Shown in pieces: positions 1 to 9,049 of a stretch of DNA of 64,000 bases. Source of the stretch: Neovahlkampfia damariscottae (Eukaryota > Heterolobosea > Selenaionea > Neovahlkampfiida > Neovahlkampfiidae); contig JABLTG010000077.1 in assembly GCA_016618085.1 (NCBI GenBank), forward strand, positions 1 to 64,000, written 5' to 3'. A program made the translations under genes and the position numbers. How positions within the stretch are numbered: the stretch's first letter is position 1; each line of letters starts with the position of its first letter. A model generated the notes under the pieces. The model had not been told where the DNA came from. It searched no databases and saw nothing but the letters and a program-made list of their open reading frames with translations.

Positions 1-461
1 TTGACATCCTTTTCTGTTGCTTCTAATGAATCCAATAATTGAAATTTGTTTGGGACATGAGCTGGTATACTTTCATTGACGTGTCTGTTTAAGTTTTTTG
101 CTTCAAATTCTAGTTTGTCAGTGCATTTTGGTACTGTTGGTTCCAAGTCTTCCTTTTGAGCTGAGTAAGAGTTTCTTGATTTATAACTGAAGCTAAATGG
201 TCCAACTTAGTAGCAAAGAATAATGTTGTGTTGAGTAGCACTTTGTTCAATGCTTCTTGTGATAGTGTAAGGAATACCTAAAAAATGACTTTTGCGTTTG
301 CTTAATACTACATGCAAATCTCCTTTCATTTCTTCTTCAATAGTTTTTTGATATGAGAATAGTGTTGATTCTTGAGCATCTGCAGCAACTGAAGTCATCT
401 TTGGTTCTTGTCCAGGTGTTGATAATGAGTTGTTAGGATTAATTTCTTGAGAAGTGTTCAT
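1..461 (-). CDS. Unidentified protein, 3' part outside the window
   Basis: I do not recognise this protein. The start at 461 (MNTSQEINPN...) is chosen because a CCCAATCA element lies about 45 bp upstream on the coding strand, as for most genes here. The N-terminal 40 residues are Ser/Asn/Gln-rich and look disordered; a more ordered stretch (DLHVVLSKRKSHFLGIPYT) follows. A TAA occurs at 207-209, but the same frame stays open from there to position 1 with ordinary-looking coding sequence (for example NLNRHVNESIPAHVPNKF). A short intron around 190-280 is therefore more likely than a real end; a TACTAA branch-like sequence lies there. I could not fix its borders. The gene runs off the window edge. 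Confidence 0.4.
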
Positions 462-611
462 GTTGTTCGTTTTTTTTTTTGATCTAAAATCTGAATGTTT
501 CTGATTGGGTGGCAGATTTATAAGAAATCTGAAAAGATCTAACAAATGAAATTGCTGATCATTCCAAAAAATCTTTCTTATTTCAAGCAATTCTATTGGT
601 CATTAATCCCC

Positions 612-639
612 GCCAATTGGCAAAAACTCCAAGTTGGAG
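612..639. repeat. Two adjacent short palindromes between two genes
   Basis: GCCAATTGGC (612-621) is a perfect 10-bp palindrome made of two facing CCAAT half-sites. It is followed at once by CTCCAAGTTGGAG (627-639), a perfect 6-bp-arm hairpin. They lie between the FTO-like gene's stop and the next gene's start. A regulatory or 3'-end role is possible but not shown. Confidence 0.5.
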
Positions 640-680
640 CTGAAGTTAAATAAAAATTTTTGTGAATTTATTTAACAGAA

Positions 681-1871
681 TCATTTTGTTCCATTTTTTT
701 TGATCGATATTCTTTTTGGATTTTCGATTGGCAATAATTCATTTGAAAATCCTTTTGAAAACATTAAACTTGTCCAATAGTTCCACTTCTCTTTCATTTC
801 CTGTTGTTTTTCCAATTCGTCATTAAATTGTTCATTATTCGAAACGTTTTCAGACAACTTCTCAATGATATCTTGGATTTGATTCCAATAGTCTTCCAAA
901 ACTTTCATCAATGGAATCCAGTACTGATGAACTTGTGAATATTCATATCCTTGTAACCAAAATTGTTTGATCCAATCAAACTCAACTTCGTTGGATATAT
1001 TGAACAAATCTTGAACATCATTTGAGTTTTTGATTTCTATATTACGAAATTTATTGATCAAATTCTCACATTTTTTTGAAATATATTCAAAAGAATTTCC
1101 TTCTTCTGGAATTTTTCGATGAGTTGAAGTATATCGATTTGTGTCACCAGTAAAAATAGCATGCTGATGGGTTTCGTTAAAATTATAAAGCATAAAGTAA
1201 GCTTCATCTGATTTTACGTTCATCAAAAGAGCAGGTGTTTCAATATCCCAAGCAATTCTAAAACCCAATTTCCAAGATGAATCATTTATATCTTCAGTAC
1301 ATTGATAAACACCAACTGTACTATTTGTTTCTAAAAATGTATCTCTGTGCCATTTTACCGACATACCCACGTCAATTCCATGAAAATCATCATACTTTAG
1401 ATGTACTTTTTTGGTGTCATAATAGTTCAATAAGGAAATATTGAAGTCTGAACCTTTTTCATATTTAAAAATGTTTTGATTTAAATTTAAAGAATTTGAT
1501 GACATTTCAGTGTTTAATTTTTCAAAAATTGTATTTTCCCAGGGAATAGTGAATAATCGAATGTTGAAATATTTGTAAGTCATTCCTTTCACACCCAAGA
1601 GAGCCCTTTGAATAGTTGGTATAACTAATTGATCATTTATTATAATATGATAATTTCTTATAATTTTATTTTCCACCATTTTTTCAAATTCTTGAAAAAT
1701 CTTTTCTTGAGATATTTTGAAATTTTTTTGTGGTACAAATGCAAGACCTTTGTATTTATTTTGTTTTATTTCTTCAAATTCTTTATCTTCTTGTGTGATA
1801 TATGAGAGTTCATATTCTTTAATATATTTTATTTTTTTCTTTTTTCCTTCCACTTCACTTTTTCTCTTCAT
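681..1871 (-). CDS. FTO-like Fe(II)/2-oxoglutarate-dependent RNA demethylase homologue
   Basis: This 396-residue protein matches animal FTO (N6-methyladenosine / m6Am demethylase, AlkB superfamily) along its catalytic domain. GMTYKYFNIRLFTIPW corresponds to the FTO nucleotide-recognition segment, including the Arg equivalent to human R96. HRD (H175, D177) and H237 form the Fe(II) triad, and R246 plus R252 match the 2-oxoglutarate ligands R316/R322 with identical spacing. WDIETPALL and YFMLYNFNETHQH are near-verbatim family motifs. The C-terminal helical part (EVEFDWIKQFWLQGYEY) matches FTO's C-terminal domain. The start at 1871 (MKRKSEVEG) is preferred over an upstream Met because an ATCCAATCAAAC element sits about 25 bp before it. 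The N-terminus carries a Lys-rich possible nuclear signal. The human residue after HxD (E234) is Thr here. No introns. Activity on m6A is inferred. Confidence 0.93.
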   Translation of the reverse strand: MKRKSEVEGKKKKIKYIKEYELSYITQEDKEFEEIKQNKYKGLAFVPQKNFKISQEKIFQEFEKMVENKIIRNYHIIINDQLVIPTIQRALLGVKGMTYKYFNIRLFTIPWENTIFEKLNTEMSSNSLNLNQNIFKYEKGSDFNISLLNYYDTKKVHLKYDDFHGIDVGMSVKWHRDTFLETNSTVGVYQCTEDINDSSWKLGFRIAWDIETPALLMNVKSDEAYFMLYNFNETHQHAIFTGDTNRYTSTHRKIPEEGNSFEYISKKCENLINKFRNIEIKNSNDVQDLFNISNEVEFDWIKQFWLQGYEYSQVHQYWIPLMKVLEDYWNQIQDIIEKLSENVSNNEQFNDELEKQQEMKEKWNYWTSLMFSKGFSNELLPIENPKRISIKKNGTK

Positions 1872-1922
1872 TGATGTATAAAGATGTTTGATTGGATGAT
1901 TATTAAACAACAAATCAAATTT

Positions 1923-2840
1923 TTATTCAATATCATTAATCACATTTTCACCATAATTTGGAATTGAAGAATTAATAAATTCATTATAAATTTTTGGTAA
2001 AAGAGCATTGAAATGTACATGTTGAGAATTTGACCAATGAATTCTCAAAATCTCATTTTCCATTTTTACAGGTGTAAAACAAAATTGATGAAATAATTGT
2101 AATGAATTATAACCATCATATAATACAATTTTCCTTTTTAAAGCATTTGATAAAATATAAATATGAACTTCTGTTCCCCAAGATGACAATTCTAATGTTG
2201 ATTTCAAAATATTCAAATAATTTATATTCATTTTTTTCAATAATTGAATATAAAACTTTTTTTCATTTGACATTTCTTTGATCAAATATAAACGAATCAA
2301 AACATGATATTTTTCAGTTCCAAATAATGTTAAAGATATTGCTCTGTATAAACAATTTCCATCTGATAATACATTGAACATGTTATAATTCTCTTTTAAT
2401 TCAAAATCTAAATAGAAATTTGTTGGTTGATTTTTTGAAGTTGTGTAACTAGATGATGGGATTTCTGGAAGTTCAACTTTGGAAACTCGATTATAAAAGT
2501 TCATTATATTTCTTTGGTATAACTCAAGTTGAAGTTTTAGTTCTTTTTCATGATAATTAATTGAATATAATTCTTCACAATTTTCTTGTTCGATTTTAGG
2601 TTCATTTGGTTGGAAATTGAAATAATTTGGTTGTTGGTTGTACTGATATTGTTGATTATAACTCTGTTGTTGAGGATTTATGTCTGTGGGTGTTTGTTGT
2701 GGTTGGAAAAATTGAACTGGAAGATTTCCAAAAGTTTGTTGGTTGGAATTGTCATAAAATATAGGTTGATAAATACCACTGTTCATATAAGTTCCCTGAG
2801 TTTGTAAATTTGTTGTGAAGGGTGAGAAAAAGTTGAACAT
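1923..2840 (-). CDS. OTU-family cysteine protease (deubiquitinase)
   Basis: The 305-residue protein has a Gln/Asn-rich, probably disordered N-terminus (about residues 30-80) and a C-terminal OTU domain (about 150-285). The Cys box is LSDGNCLYRAIS with the nucleophile C163 and D160. The His box is HVHFNALLP with H276 as likely general base. Family members remove ubiquitin from substrates. The order of boxes and the helix that follows (YHVLIRLYLIKEM) are typical. The ATG at 2840 has an ACCAATCGG element about 30 bp upstream. It lies in tandem with, and about 50 bp before, the FTO-like gene. No introns. Linkage preference cannot be read from the sequence. Confidence 0.88.
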   Translation of the reverse strand: MFNFFSPFTTNLQTQGTYMNSGIYQPIFYDNSNQQTFGNLPVQFFQPQQTPTDINPQQQSYNQQYQYNQQPNYFNFQPNEPKIEQENCEELYSINYHEKELKLQLELYQRNIMNFYNRVSKVELPEIPSSSYTTSKNQPTNFYLDFELKENYNMFNVLSDGNCLYRAISLTLFGTEKYHVLIRLYLIKEMSNEKKFYIQLLKKMNINYLNILKSTLELSSWGTEVHIYILSNALKRKIVLYDGYNSLQLFHQFCFTPVKMENEILRIHWSNSQHVHFNALLPKIYNEFINSSIPNYGENVINDIE

Positions 2841-2945
2841 GATGTTTCGGTTACAAACGATTCCGATTGGTGGAATTTACATCAAAAATGGAATTGAAAC
2901 AGAAACAGTTTCAAGAAAAAATCCATAATAAAACTTTCATTTTGA

Positions 2946-4528
2946 TTAATTTCTTAATTTGTAAACAATTGCGATGATTACCACAAGCGAGAGAATCAAA
3001 TACAATAAATAATCCCCAATTTTAAAATTTTGAAGGAATTTTAAAATTTTCACATTTCCTGGAGTATATGGAGGATACCTTAATCCAGAGTCCATCCAAG
3101 TTGCTTTGTTCAATACAGATTTTTCATGTGTGAAAATATCGAATGTTGATTTTCCATTGTAACCTCTTCCTAGTCCAGATTTTCCAACACCACCAAATGG
3201 AAGATCTTCACAAGCAACATGCATTACAGCTTCATTAACACCAGCTCCACCTGAAGTAACTTTTGAAATGAATTTTTTTTGATTTTCTGAATTTGAAGAG
3301 AAAATATAGGAAGCAAGAGGTTTATCTTTCATATCTTTAATGAATTGAATGGCTTCATCAATTCCGTCAACAGCAATTACAGGTAAGATTGGTCCAAAAA
3401 TCTATTTTTGAAAATTAGCAAAAATTATTTGAAACCTCTTCTTGCATTAATTTTGAATTTTTATCAGGTGAATCAACAATAGTTGGTTCAAAGTATAAAG
3501 TATCATAATTGATATTCTTTCCACCATGATAAATTTTTTGATTTTCTAATAAACTTTCAAGTCTTTTCATGTGTCTTTTAGAAACAATATGAGCTAAATC
3601 TTCTGATTTTGAAGGATCTTCACCATAGAATTGAGTAATTCTAGAAGCCATAGTTTTTAAAAATTCTTCTTTTTTTGATTTATGACATAAAATATAATCA
3701 GGAGAAACACACTTTAAAAAATAAGAAATTGAATTTTTTTTTACTGCTTGACCAGCATTAAACCATTTTCCCCATGAAATTCTTGAACAAGCTACTTCAA
3801 AATCAACATCTTTATCAAAATACACTGGACATTTCCCACCGAGCTAATAAAAGAAAATGAAAAAAAGAAAAAATTCAAACTTCAAGAGTGACAGGTGTTA
3901 AATGTTCAGCTGCAGCTTTCATGATAATTTTACCAACAACTGTTGATCCAGTATAAAAAATATAATCAAATTGTTCTTTTAAAAGCTCGGAAGTTTCTGT
4001 TACTCCTCCTGTGACAATTTCAAATTCATCTGAAGGAAAATATTTCTTAAAGTTATCAGCAAAGAAATTTGAACAATTTTCAGTTACTTCTGATGGTTTT
4101 ACGATGACAGCGTTTCCTGCAGCAATAGCACCCACTAAAGGTTTGAATAACAAACCAATTGGGAAATTCCATGGCGCAATAATACAAACTACACCAAAAG
4201 GTTCTTTTTCAATGGTAGCAGAAGCAGGTTTTTGTAATAATGGAACTGAACGAGTTTCTGGTTTCATCCAAGAGGAAAGATTTTCAATAGCATTTTCAGC
4301 GATACTATAAGGTTCACTAAGTTCTACTTGACAAGCAAATTCACCCAAATGTAAATCTTTGAAGAGTACTTCACGTAATTCTTTTTCATTTTCTTTCAAA
4401 AATTTTTGTAATTGTTTTAAGTTGCGGATTCTGGATTCATAAGAAATTGAGCCACCTCTGTTGAATGCATCTCTTGTTTTTTGAACTATTTTTGAAATAT
4501 TTTTAACGTCTGTTGATTTCAAAGGCAT
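2946..4528 (-). CDS. Class-3 fatty aldehyde dehydrogenase, tail-anchored (ALDH3-like)
   Basis: This enzyme oxidises fatty aldehydes to acids with NAD(P)+. Exons are 4528-3881, 3843-3745, 3711-3436 and 3401-2946, giving 492 residues, close to ALDH3A2. Visible motifs are IIAPWNFPIGLLF, PVTLELGGKCPVYFD, the catalytic Cys in GQACVSPDY, EEIFGPILPV and the C-terminal family block FGGVGKSGLGRGYNGKSTFD. The last about 25 residues are a hydrophobic helix (LLYLILSLVVIIAIVYKLRN), which predicts anchoring in the ER or peroxisome membrane. The intron at 3712-3744 is 33 nt, a multiple of three, and has no stop. Reading through it would insert 11 residues right before the catalytic Cys, so the splice is inferred from the family motif NAGQ(A/T)CV. 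An inverted element (ATTGGTCAA) precedes the ATG. Confidence 0.93.
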
Positions 4529-4646
4529 GTTGTTTTTGTAAATTTGACCAATAAAAAAAACTCCGACTGTAGTTGTCCTTTTAAAAGAAATTTTCTAAAA
4601 TCGAACATCAAAGGCACTACTACAAGATGATATTGAAGAATTTTTA

Positions 4647-5546
4647 TTACATTTTCGATTTTGGTTTGATAAAATTATTAACAAGCTCAAAAACTTCTTT
4701 TGACTTATCCATATGTAAATGATGAGCTGAATTGTCGATAATTTCAACTTTAATATCAGCAATATACTCTGTTCTTTTGTGATAACTTTTTCCAACACCA
4801 GTTGTATCATTTTTGAACAGATCCATGGAATTGGAACATAGAATAAACATTGTTGGACATTTTATATGCTTTAACATGTCAACAACATCTTCTTCATGAT
4901 ATTGAAATTGAGATATTCCTTGACATAATATGTGATGAGAGTACTGAAATCCATTGGATGTTTTCAAAAAACCTCTCTTCATCAAGTAGGTCAAACTATC
5001 TTTTGAAATGTCATTCTTTCTTGCTGCATATGAATTTTCCACTAATTTTTCAAAAGATTTGAAATTTTTTGGTTGTTTTTTTATTAAATTTTGATTTGAT
5101 GAAATGTTTAACATTAATAATTTTCTAGCTGAGATTTCTGGTTTGAGAAAAGGTCCTAGACTGTCGACTAAAATTAAATGTGAAATATATTTTGAATAAA
5201 TGCTGGCATACATTGTTGCGACTGCACCACCCATTGAATGACCAATTAGGATGAATTTATTCCATTTTAATAATTCAATCATTTGAAAGACTTCTGAAAC
5301 TCTTGAGCCAACATTATAATGTGAATATGATTGTTTATGTGATGATTTTCCGTGTCCAGAAAAGTCCATTTGAACAACATGGTATTTTGCAAGGTCAAAG
5401 TGAGAAACTAAAAAATCAAAACTATTTGCGTTGTCCAACCATCCATGAAGTGTAAGAACTTTATTCGGACTTTCTGGATTTCCAATTTCTTTTGTAGCTA
5501 TTTGTAATCCATCTGTTAATTTGTATGTGTTTTCAGTGTATTGCAT
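4647..5546 (-). CDS. Alpha/beta hydrolase, serine hydrolase-like (SERHL type)
   Basis: The 299-residue protein has a full alpha/beta-hydrolase fold. LTLHGWLDNANSFDFL gives the oxyanion region, IGHSMGGAVA carries the nucleophile S104, and NSAHHLHMDKSKEVFELV near the C-terminus supplies the catalytic His. The HGWLDNA opening and the HHLHMDK ending resemble the SERHL/peroxisomal hydrolase branch. The substrate is unknown and no targeting signal is obvious. The ATG at 5546 has CATTGGTCAAAC about 30 bp upstream. No intron is needed. Confidence 0.85.
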   Translation of the reverse strand: MQYTENTYKLTDGLQIATKEIGNPESPNKVLTLHGWLDNANSFDFLVSHFDLAKYHVVQMDFSGHGKSSHKQSYSHYNVGSRVSEVFQMIELLKWNKFILIGHSMGGAVATMYASIYSKYISHLILVDSLGPFLKPEISARKLLMLNISSNQNLIKKQPKNFKSFEKLVENSYAARKNDISKDSLTYLMKRGFLKTSNGFQYSHHILCQGISQFQYHEEDVVDMLKHIKCPTMFILCSNSMDLFKNDTTGVGKSYHKRTEYIADIKVEIIDNSAHHLHMDKSKEVFELVNNFIKPKSKM

Positions 5547-5694
5547 TTTCCAGTTGTTTCGAATTGAACAGTTTGACCAATGAAAAAGAATTCTTGGTTG
5601 AACAGAAAAAAATGTCCGGATAAATTTTTCTGATGGAAAACAAGTTCAAAATACTCACAGAAAGATTACATAAGTTTTAGTTCTTATTTTTGAT

Positions 5695-7095
5695 TTATTG
5701 AAACTTTAACATTGAAGAGAATGATGATTTGTAAAATTCAAATTTCAACTTGAAACCTATTGCATAATCTTCTGGTATTTTTCCAACCAAATCTTGTACG
5801 TTTCTATTTGCTCCTTTTGATAATAGAAATGACACTAAATTTACATCTTGTAGTTGAGTGGCTTCATGTAATGGTGTTTTTCCTTGATAAACTTCTTGTA
5901 TATCTGCTCCTTTCTCAACTAAATATTTTACAGTTTCCAACAGAATTTTTGAATTTTTATGATAAGTGAAAGAACGAAATGCGATTGAAAGAATGCCAAA
6001 ACCTGTTGGAATTTGAATTCCATTGTGTTCAATCAAATATTTCAAAACAATAATTCTGTTGTCTAATGCCCAAACACGATAATCTGACGAAAAAACAGTT
6101 CGCAAGTTCACTTTGTTAATTTTTGTATTGAATTGCTTTGAATTTTCAATTAGATAACGAACCACATCCAAGTTGGACATCGTCAATGAATATTTTAAAT
6201 AATTTGGTTTTAAATTTAAAACATTTTTGAATTGATATTCTATTCCTGAATTTAATAGAAATTCAATGATTTTGATTGATGAACCATTTTTGATGGAAAA
6301 TTCTACTGGGGTTCCTAAATTCTTGATTTCTTTGTTTAATTGATTCATGTCATCTTTTAAAGCATATTTTACAGATAATTTTATGAAATCGAAATCATTT
6401 GTTTTGATTATCCAATAAAATGGATTGGTTCCATCAAAATTCGATTTTAAAATAGAAATTTGATAAAATGACATGAAGTCCTTCAAAAGATTATAAATAA
6501 ATTCAATATCATTTTTGTTAAAATTTTTCAAAAAATTTTGATTTGAAAAAAACAAAAAATATCCGGTGGGATAAGTAAATCCATGACTCAAACCCATTGT
6601 AAAAAAATTGAATAAATTACAAAAATGTTCATTTTCATAACACTTAATGTGATTTTTTGTCACTGTTTGATGTTTCAATTTATTTATTTTTTCAAATAAA
6701 TTTTTCCAATCACCTAATTGAGGGTATGGATACTTTAAACTGAAGTACTTTAAAATATGATTCAAATTTTTGATAGTTTCTTTTTGATGAAATTTCCAAA
6801 GAGTAGTTTTCCAACAAGACGAACTTGTTTCATCACTCAAGAAGCTATTATAATTGTTCAAATTTTTTTGATATTTTTTCAATTTTGTAGCTGAATTTGG
6901 TGTTCTATCTTCAAATTCTTTTGTTAATTTTTCAATTTTATGTTTAATGGTATTTTGAAAAAAAATCTTCCAGAATTGATTGTTTGTTGTATGATTGTGG
7001 AACATTTTGATGTTTATCAATTTGTATATTTCTGCTGCTGGTAGGTATTGTATGATTTCAAGTATTTCATCGGTGGACAAAACTTCAATTGACAT
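5695..7095 (-). CDS. F-box-like / ankyrin-repeat protein
   Basis: The N-terminus (LSTDEILEIIQYLPAAEIYKL) looks like an F-box, which would link the protein to an SCF ubiquitin ligase. The C-terminal half holds degenerate ankyrin repeats, the clearest being GKTPLHEATQLQDVNLVSFLLSKGA. The middle is a helical region rich in Phe, Asn and Lys with no recognised domain. The start at 7095 (MSIEVLSTDEI) is preferred over an upstream in-frame Met because that one would overlap the start of the divergent LRR gene, and because a CCAATCA element sits 23 bp upstream. The length is 466 residues. A similar F-box/ankyrin gene lies at 53.5 kb, so the family is repeated in this genome. Confidence 0.75.
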   Translation of the reverse strand: MSIEVLSTDEILEIIQYLPAAEIYKLINIKMFHNHTTNNQFWKIFFQNTIKHKIEKLTKEFEDRTPNSATKLKKYQKNLNNYNSFLSDETSSSCWKTTLWKFHQKETIKNLNHILKYFSLKYPYPQLGDWKNLFEKINKLKHQTVTKNHIKCYENEHFCNLFNFFTMGLSHGFTYPTGYFLFFSNQNFLKNFNKNDIEFIYNLLKDFMSFYQISILKSNFDGTNPFYWIIKTNDFDFIKLSVKYALKDDMNQLNKEIKNLGTPVEFSIKNGSSIKIIEFLLNSGIEYQFKNVLNLKPNYLKYSLTMSNLDVVRYLIENSKQFNTKINKVNLRTVFSSDYRVWALDNRIIVLKYLIEHNGIQIPTGFGILSIAFRSFTYHKNSKILLETVKYLVEKGADIQEVYQGKTPLHEATQLQDVNLVSFLLSKGANRNVQDLVGKIPEDYAIGFKLKFEFYKSSFSSMLKFQ

Positions 7096-7117
7096 CACTT
7101 CAATGATAAAAAAAAAT

Positions 7118-7125
7118 TTGATTGG
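7118..7125. promoter_or_regulatory. Shared CCAATCA element of a divergent gene pair
   Basis: A single TTGATTGG (CCAATCAA on the minus strand) lies in the 48-bp gap between the start codons of the F-box/ankyrin gene (7095, minus) and the LRR gene (7144, plus). It is 23 and 18 bp from the two ATGs and is the only such element in the gap, so it probably serves both genes. Confidence 0.6.
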
Positions 7126-7143
7126 ATAAAAAAAAACTAGTAG

Positions 7144-8658
7144 ATGAACAGTGGACATTCGAAGCTGCTACAATTTTTCAAAGAACAAAAAGATACAAAA
7201 CACATATTTTTCCCAACAAACTTCCAAATGGAATCTGAAGAGTTGTTCAATTTGTTTTTTGCACAACTGTCAGAATTAGAAAACCTGGAAGAATTATATT
7301 TTGAAGAACATGATTTCACTGAACATGAAATTCATATTCTATTGAAATTTCTTCAAAAAAAATCACTGTTACTGCTGAGTTTCGAAATTGTAGAATGGAC
7401 AGAAAAGCTGCTGAAAATTTTTTTAGAAAAATTAACAAAAATTGATTCTTTAAAAGGAATTCGGTTCAATATTTTTCCAGATACCGGAGTATCTATTCTT
7501 TGTAAATATTTGGAAAAAACGAATGAATTAGAAATGTTGCATTTGGATAGAGTAGATTTGACAGAATCTTCCTTTCAACTGGTATCAAATTCCCTGTCCA
7601 AAAACAAAAGCTTAAAAAAATTTGAATTTTTCAATTTAAACCTAAATTCTTCAGGAATGATTCAATCAATTCAAGATCATATGAACCTTGAGTCTTTGAG
7701 TCTTGTTCGTACCAAAAAAATAGGAAAGGCAATCGGCAATTTTCTACAGGTGAATTCTCACTTAAAAAGTTTGTCAATAGCGAAAAGTGAAATTTCAAAT
7801 GATGATGTAAGAATAATATCAGAAGTGTTATTGGAGAAAAATACACTCACATATTTGTCTTTATCCAGGAATTTAATCAGTGAAAATGGAGCGTTTTTCC
7901 TCGCAATAGCAATTGTTACAAATACAACTCTGGAACATTTAGCAATTGAAAATAACAATATTGGAAGTATTGGAATGAAACACCTCTTGAATTCTCTCGA
8001 AATTAACGAAAGTTTGAGAATTTTAGATGTTTCCAGAAATAACATATCGGATGATGGGATCAAAGAATTTAACAAATTCAATGGTTTAAAATCATTCAAA
8101 TTAAACAACAATAACATCAAAAATGGAAAATTGGTTTCAAAGTTTATCTCAAATTCCTCCTTGAAAACATTGCACATTTCTCATAATATGATTGAAGGAG
8201 ATGTAAAACACATCATGGATATCTTGGAATCAAATAAGAATTTAACTACTTTGGATGTTGCATGTAATCAAATTACAAATGAATCATCGGCTTCAATTGG
8301 AAACATGTTGTCAAAAAACAAAACTCTTCAATTTTTAAATTTATCAGGAAATTACATTAAAGAATTCGAGTATATAGCTATAGGAATAGGAAAAAATACA
8401 CAGCTGAAACAATTGATTCTTAGGGGCAATTTGATCAAAAACCAAAACATACCAGAATTTTATATCCATGCACAATGGAACTATTCTCTCCAACTTTTAT
8501 CAATAAATCATCAATTTGACAAGAAATTAGTTTGGTTTGTTGAAAGAAATAAAAGATATGAAGATTCAAAAATGAACAGATTCAAAAATATTTGGGAGAT
8601 AACAGAATTGGAAAATTTGAACTTTCTATTCAATGACATTTTTGAACTTTCAAGTTAG
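7144..8658 (+). CDS. Leucine-rich-repeat protein, ribonuclease-inhibitor type
   Basis: The 504-residue protein is made almost wholly of about 28-residue LRRs of the ribonuclease-inhibitor/NLR type. Good examples are NNIGSIGMKHLLNSLEINE, NNISDDGIKEFNKF and NQITNESSASIGNMLSKNK, with the LxxLxLxxNxI pattern. There is no NACHT, kinase or membrane segment, so it is a free LRR protein, probably a protein-binding scaffold. The first 60 residues may form a cap. It starts 48 bp from the divergent F-box/ankyrin gene and shares its upstream element. No introns. The partner is unknown. Confidence 0.85.
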   Translation: MNSGHSKLLQFFKEQKDTKHIFFPTNFQMESEELFNLFFAQLSELENLEELYFEEHDFTEHEIHILLKFLQKKSLLLLSFEIVEWTEKLLKIFLEKLTKIDSLKGIRFNIFPDTGVSILCKYLEKTNELEMLHLDRVDLTESSFQLVSNSLSKNKSLKKFEFFNLNLNSSGMIQSIQDHMNLESLSLVRTKKIGKAIGNFLQVNSHLKSLSIAKSEISNDDVRIISEVLLEKNTLTYLSLSRNLISENGAFFLAIAIVTNTTLEHLAIENNNIGSIGMKHLLNSLEINESLRILDVSRNNISDDGIKEFNKFNGLKSFKLNNNNIKNGKLVSKFISNSSLKTLHISHNMIEGDVKHIMDILESNKNLTTLDVACNQITNESSASIGNMLSKNKTLQFLNLSGNYIKEFEYIAIGIGKNTQLKQLILRGNLIKNQNIPEFYIHAQWNYSLQLLSINHQFDKKLVWFVERNKRYEDSKMNRFKNIWEITELENLNFLFNDIFELSS

Positions 8659-9049
8659 TTCCCAAAATATTTTTGGATAATTTTTTTCTGGCGTTAAGAT
8701 CAATGATTACTATAAGAATTACAAGGGCATTCAGGAAACCTTCCTTCAATCAGAAGCCCTTCGGGGCATTTAATAAAATCTTAGGTTTCCTATTCTCCCT
8801 TTTTATCAATGAAATGTGTCATTTTTAAATTTCTATGCTGATCGAGCTTAAACAAATCTAGATCTTGATACTCGAAACAGAAAGGTCTTAACTTCTGTTC
8901 ATTGTCCGCTCCAGAACTATTTGTTATTTATGCAATGTTTGGTCAAATTGATTGGTGAACTGTTATCTGATGAAGATAAATCCGGATTGGAGCAGAATCT
9001 TGGTCTTGGGTTCAATTTTTCCTTCAAAATTCAAACTGAATATTTTTAT
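8659..9049. other. Intergenic gap between convergent genes, with a candidate structured RNA
   Basis: Apart from the hairpin described separately (8733-8791), this 391-bp gap holds no convincing ORF. It is less AT-rich than other gaps here. Both flanking genes end into it, so no protein-gene promoter is expected. Confidence 0.5.
8733..8791 (+). ncRNA. Candidate structured RNA with UUCG tetraloop hairpin
   Basis: A perfect 9-bp inverted repeat (AGGAAACCT at 8733-8741 and AGGTTTCCT at 8783-8791) encloses a second perfect hairpin, GCCC-TTCG-GGGC (8756-8767), whose loop is the very stable UUCG tetraloop. A CCCTTTTT run that could stop RNA polymerase III follows at about 8797-8804. GC-rich perfect stems are rare in this AT-rich background. 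I could not match it to U1-U6, SRP, RNase P or 5S RNA. The strand is assumed from the T-run. Confidence 0.35.

Noticed and set aside
8755-8800. U6 snRNA-like 5' hairpin
   Set aside because: The UUCG hairpin resembles U6, but no ACAGAGA box or internal stem-loop follows.
8970-9042. Possible C/D snoRNA (CTGATGA ... CTGA) near the end of the gap at 9 kb
   Set aside because: The box C is imperfect and the flanking bases do not pair; also checked as a hammerhead ribozyme, but the GAAA core is missing.
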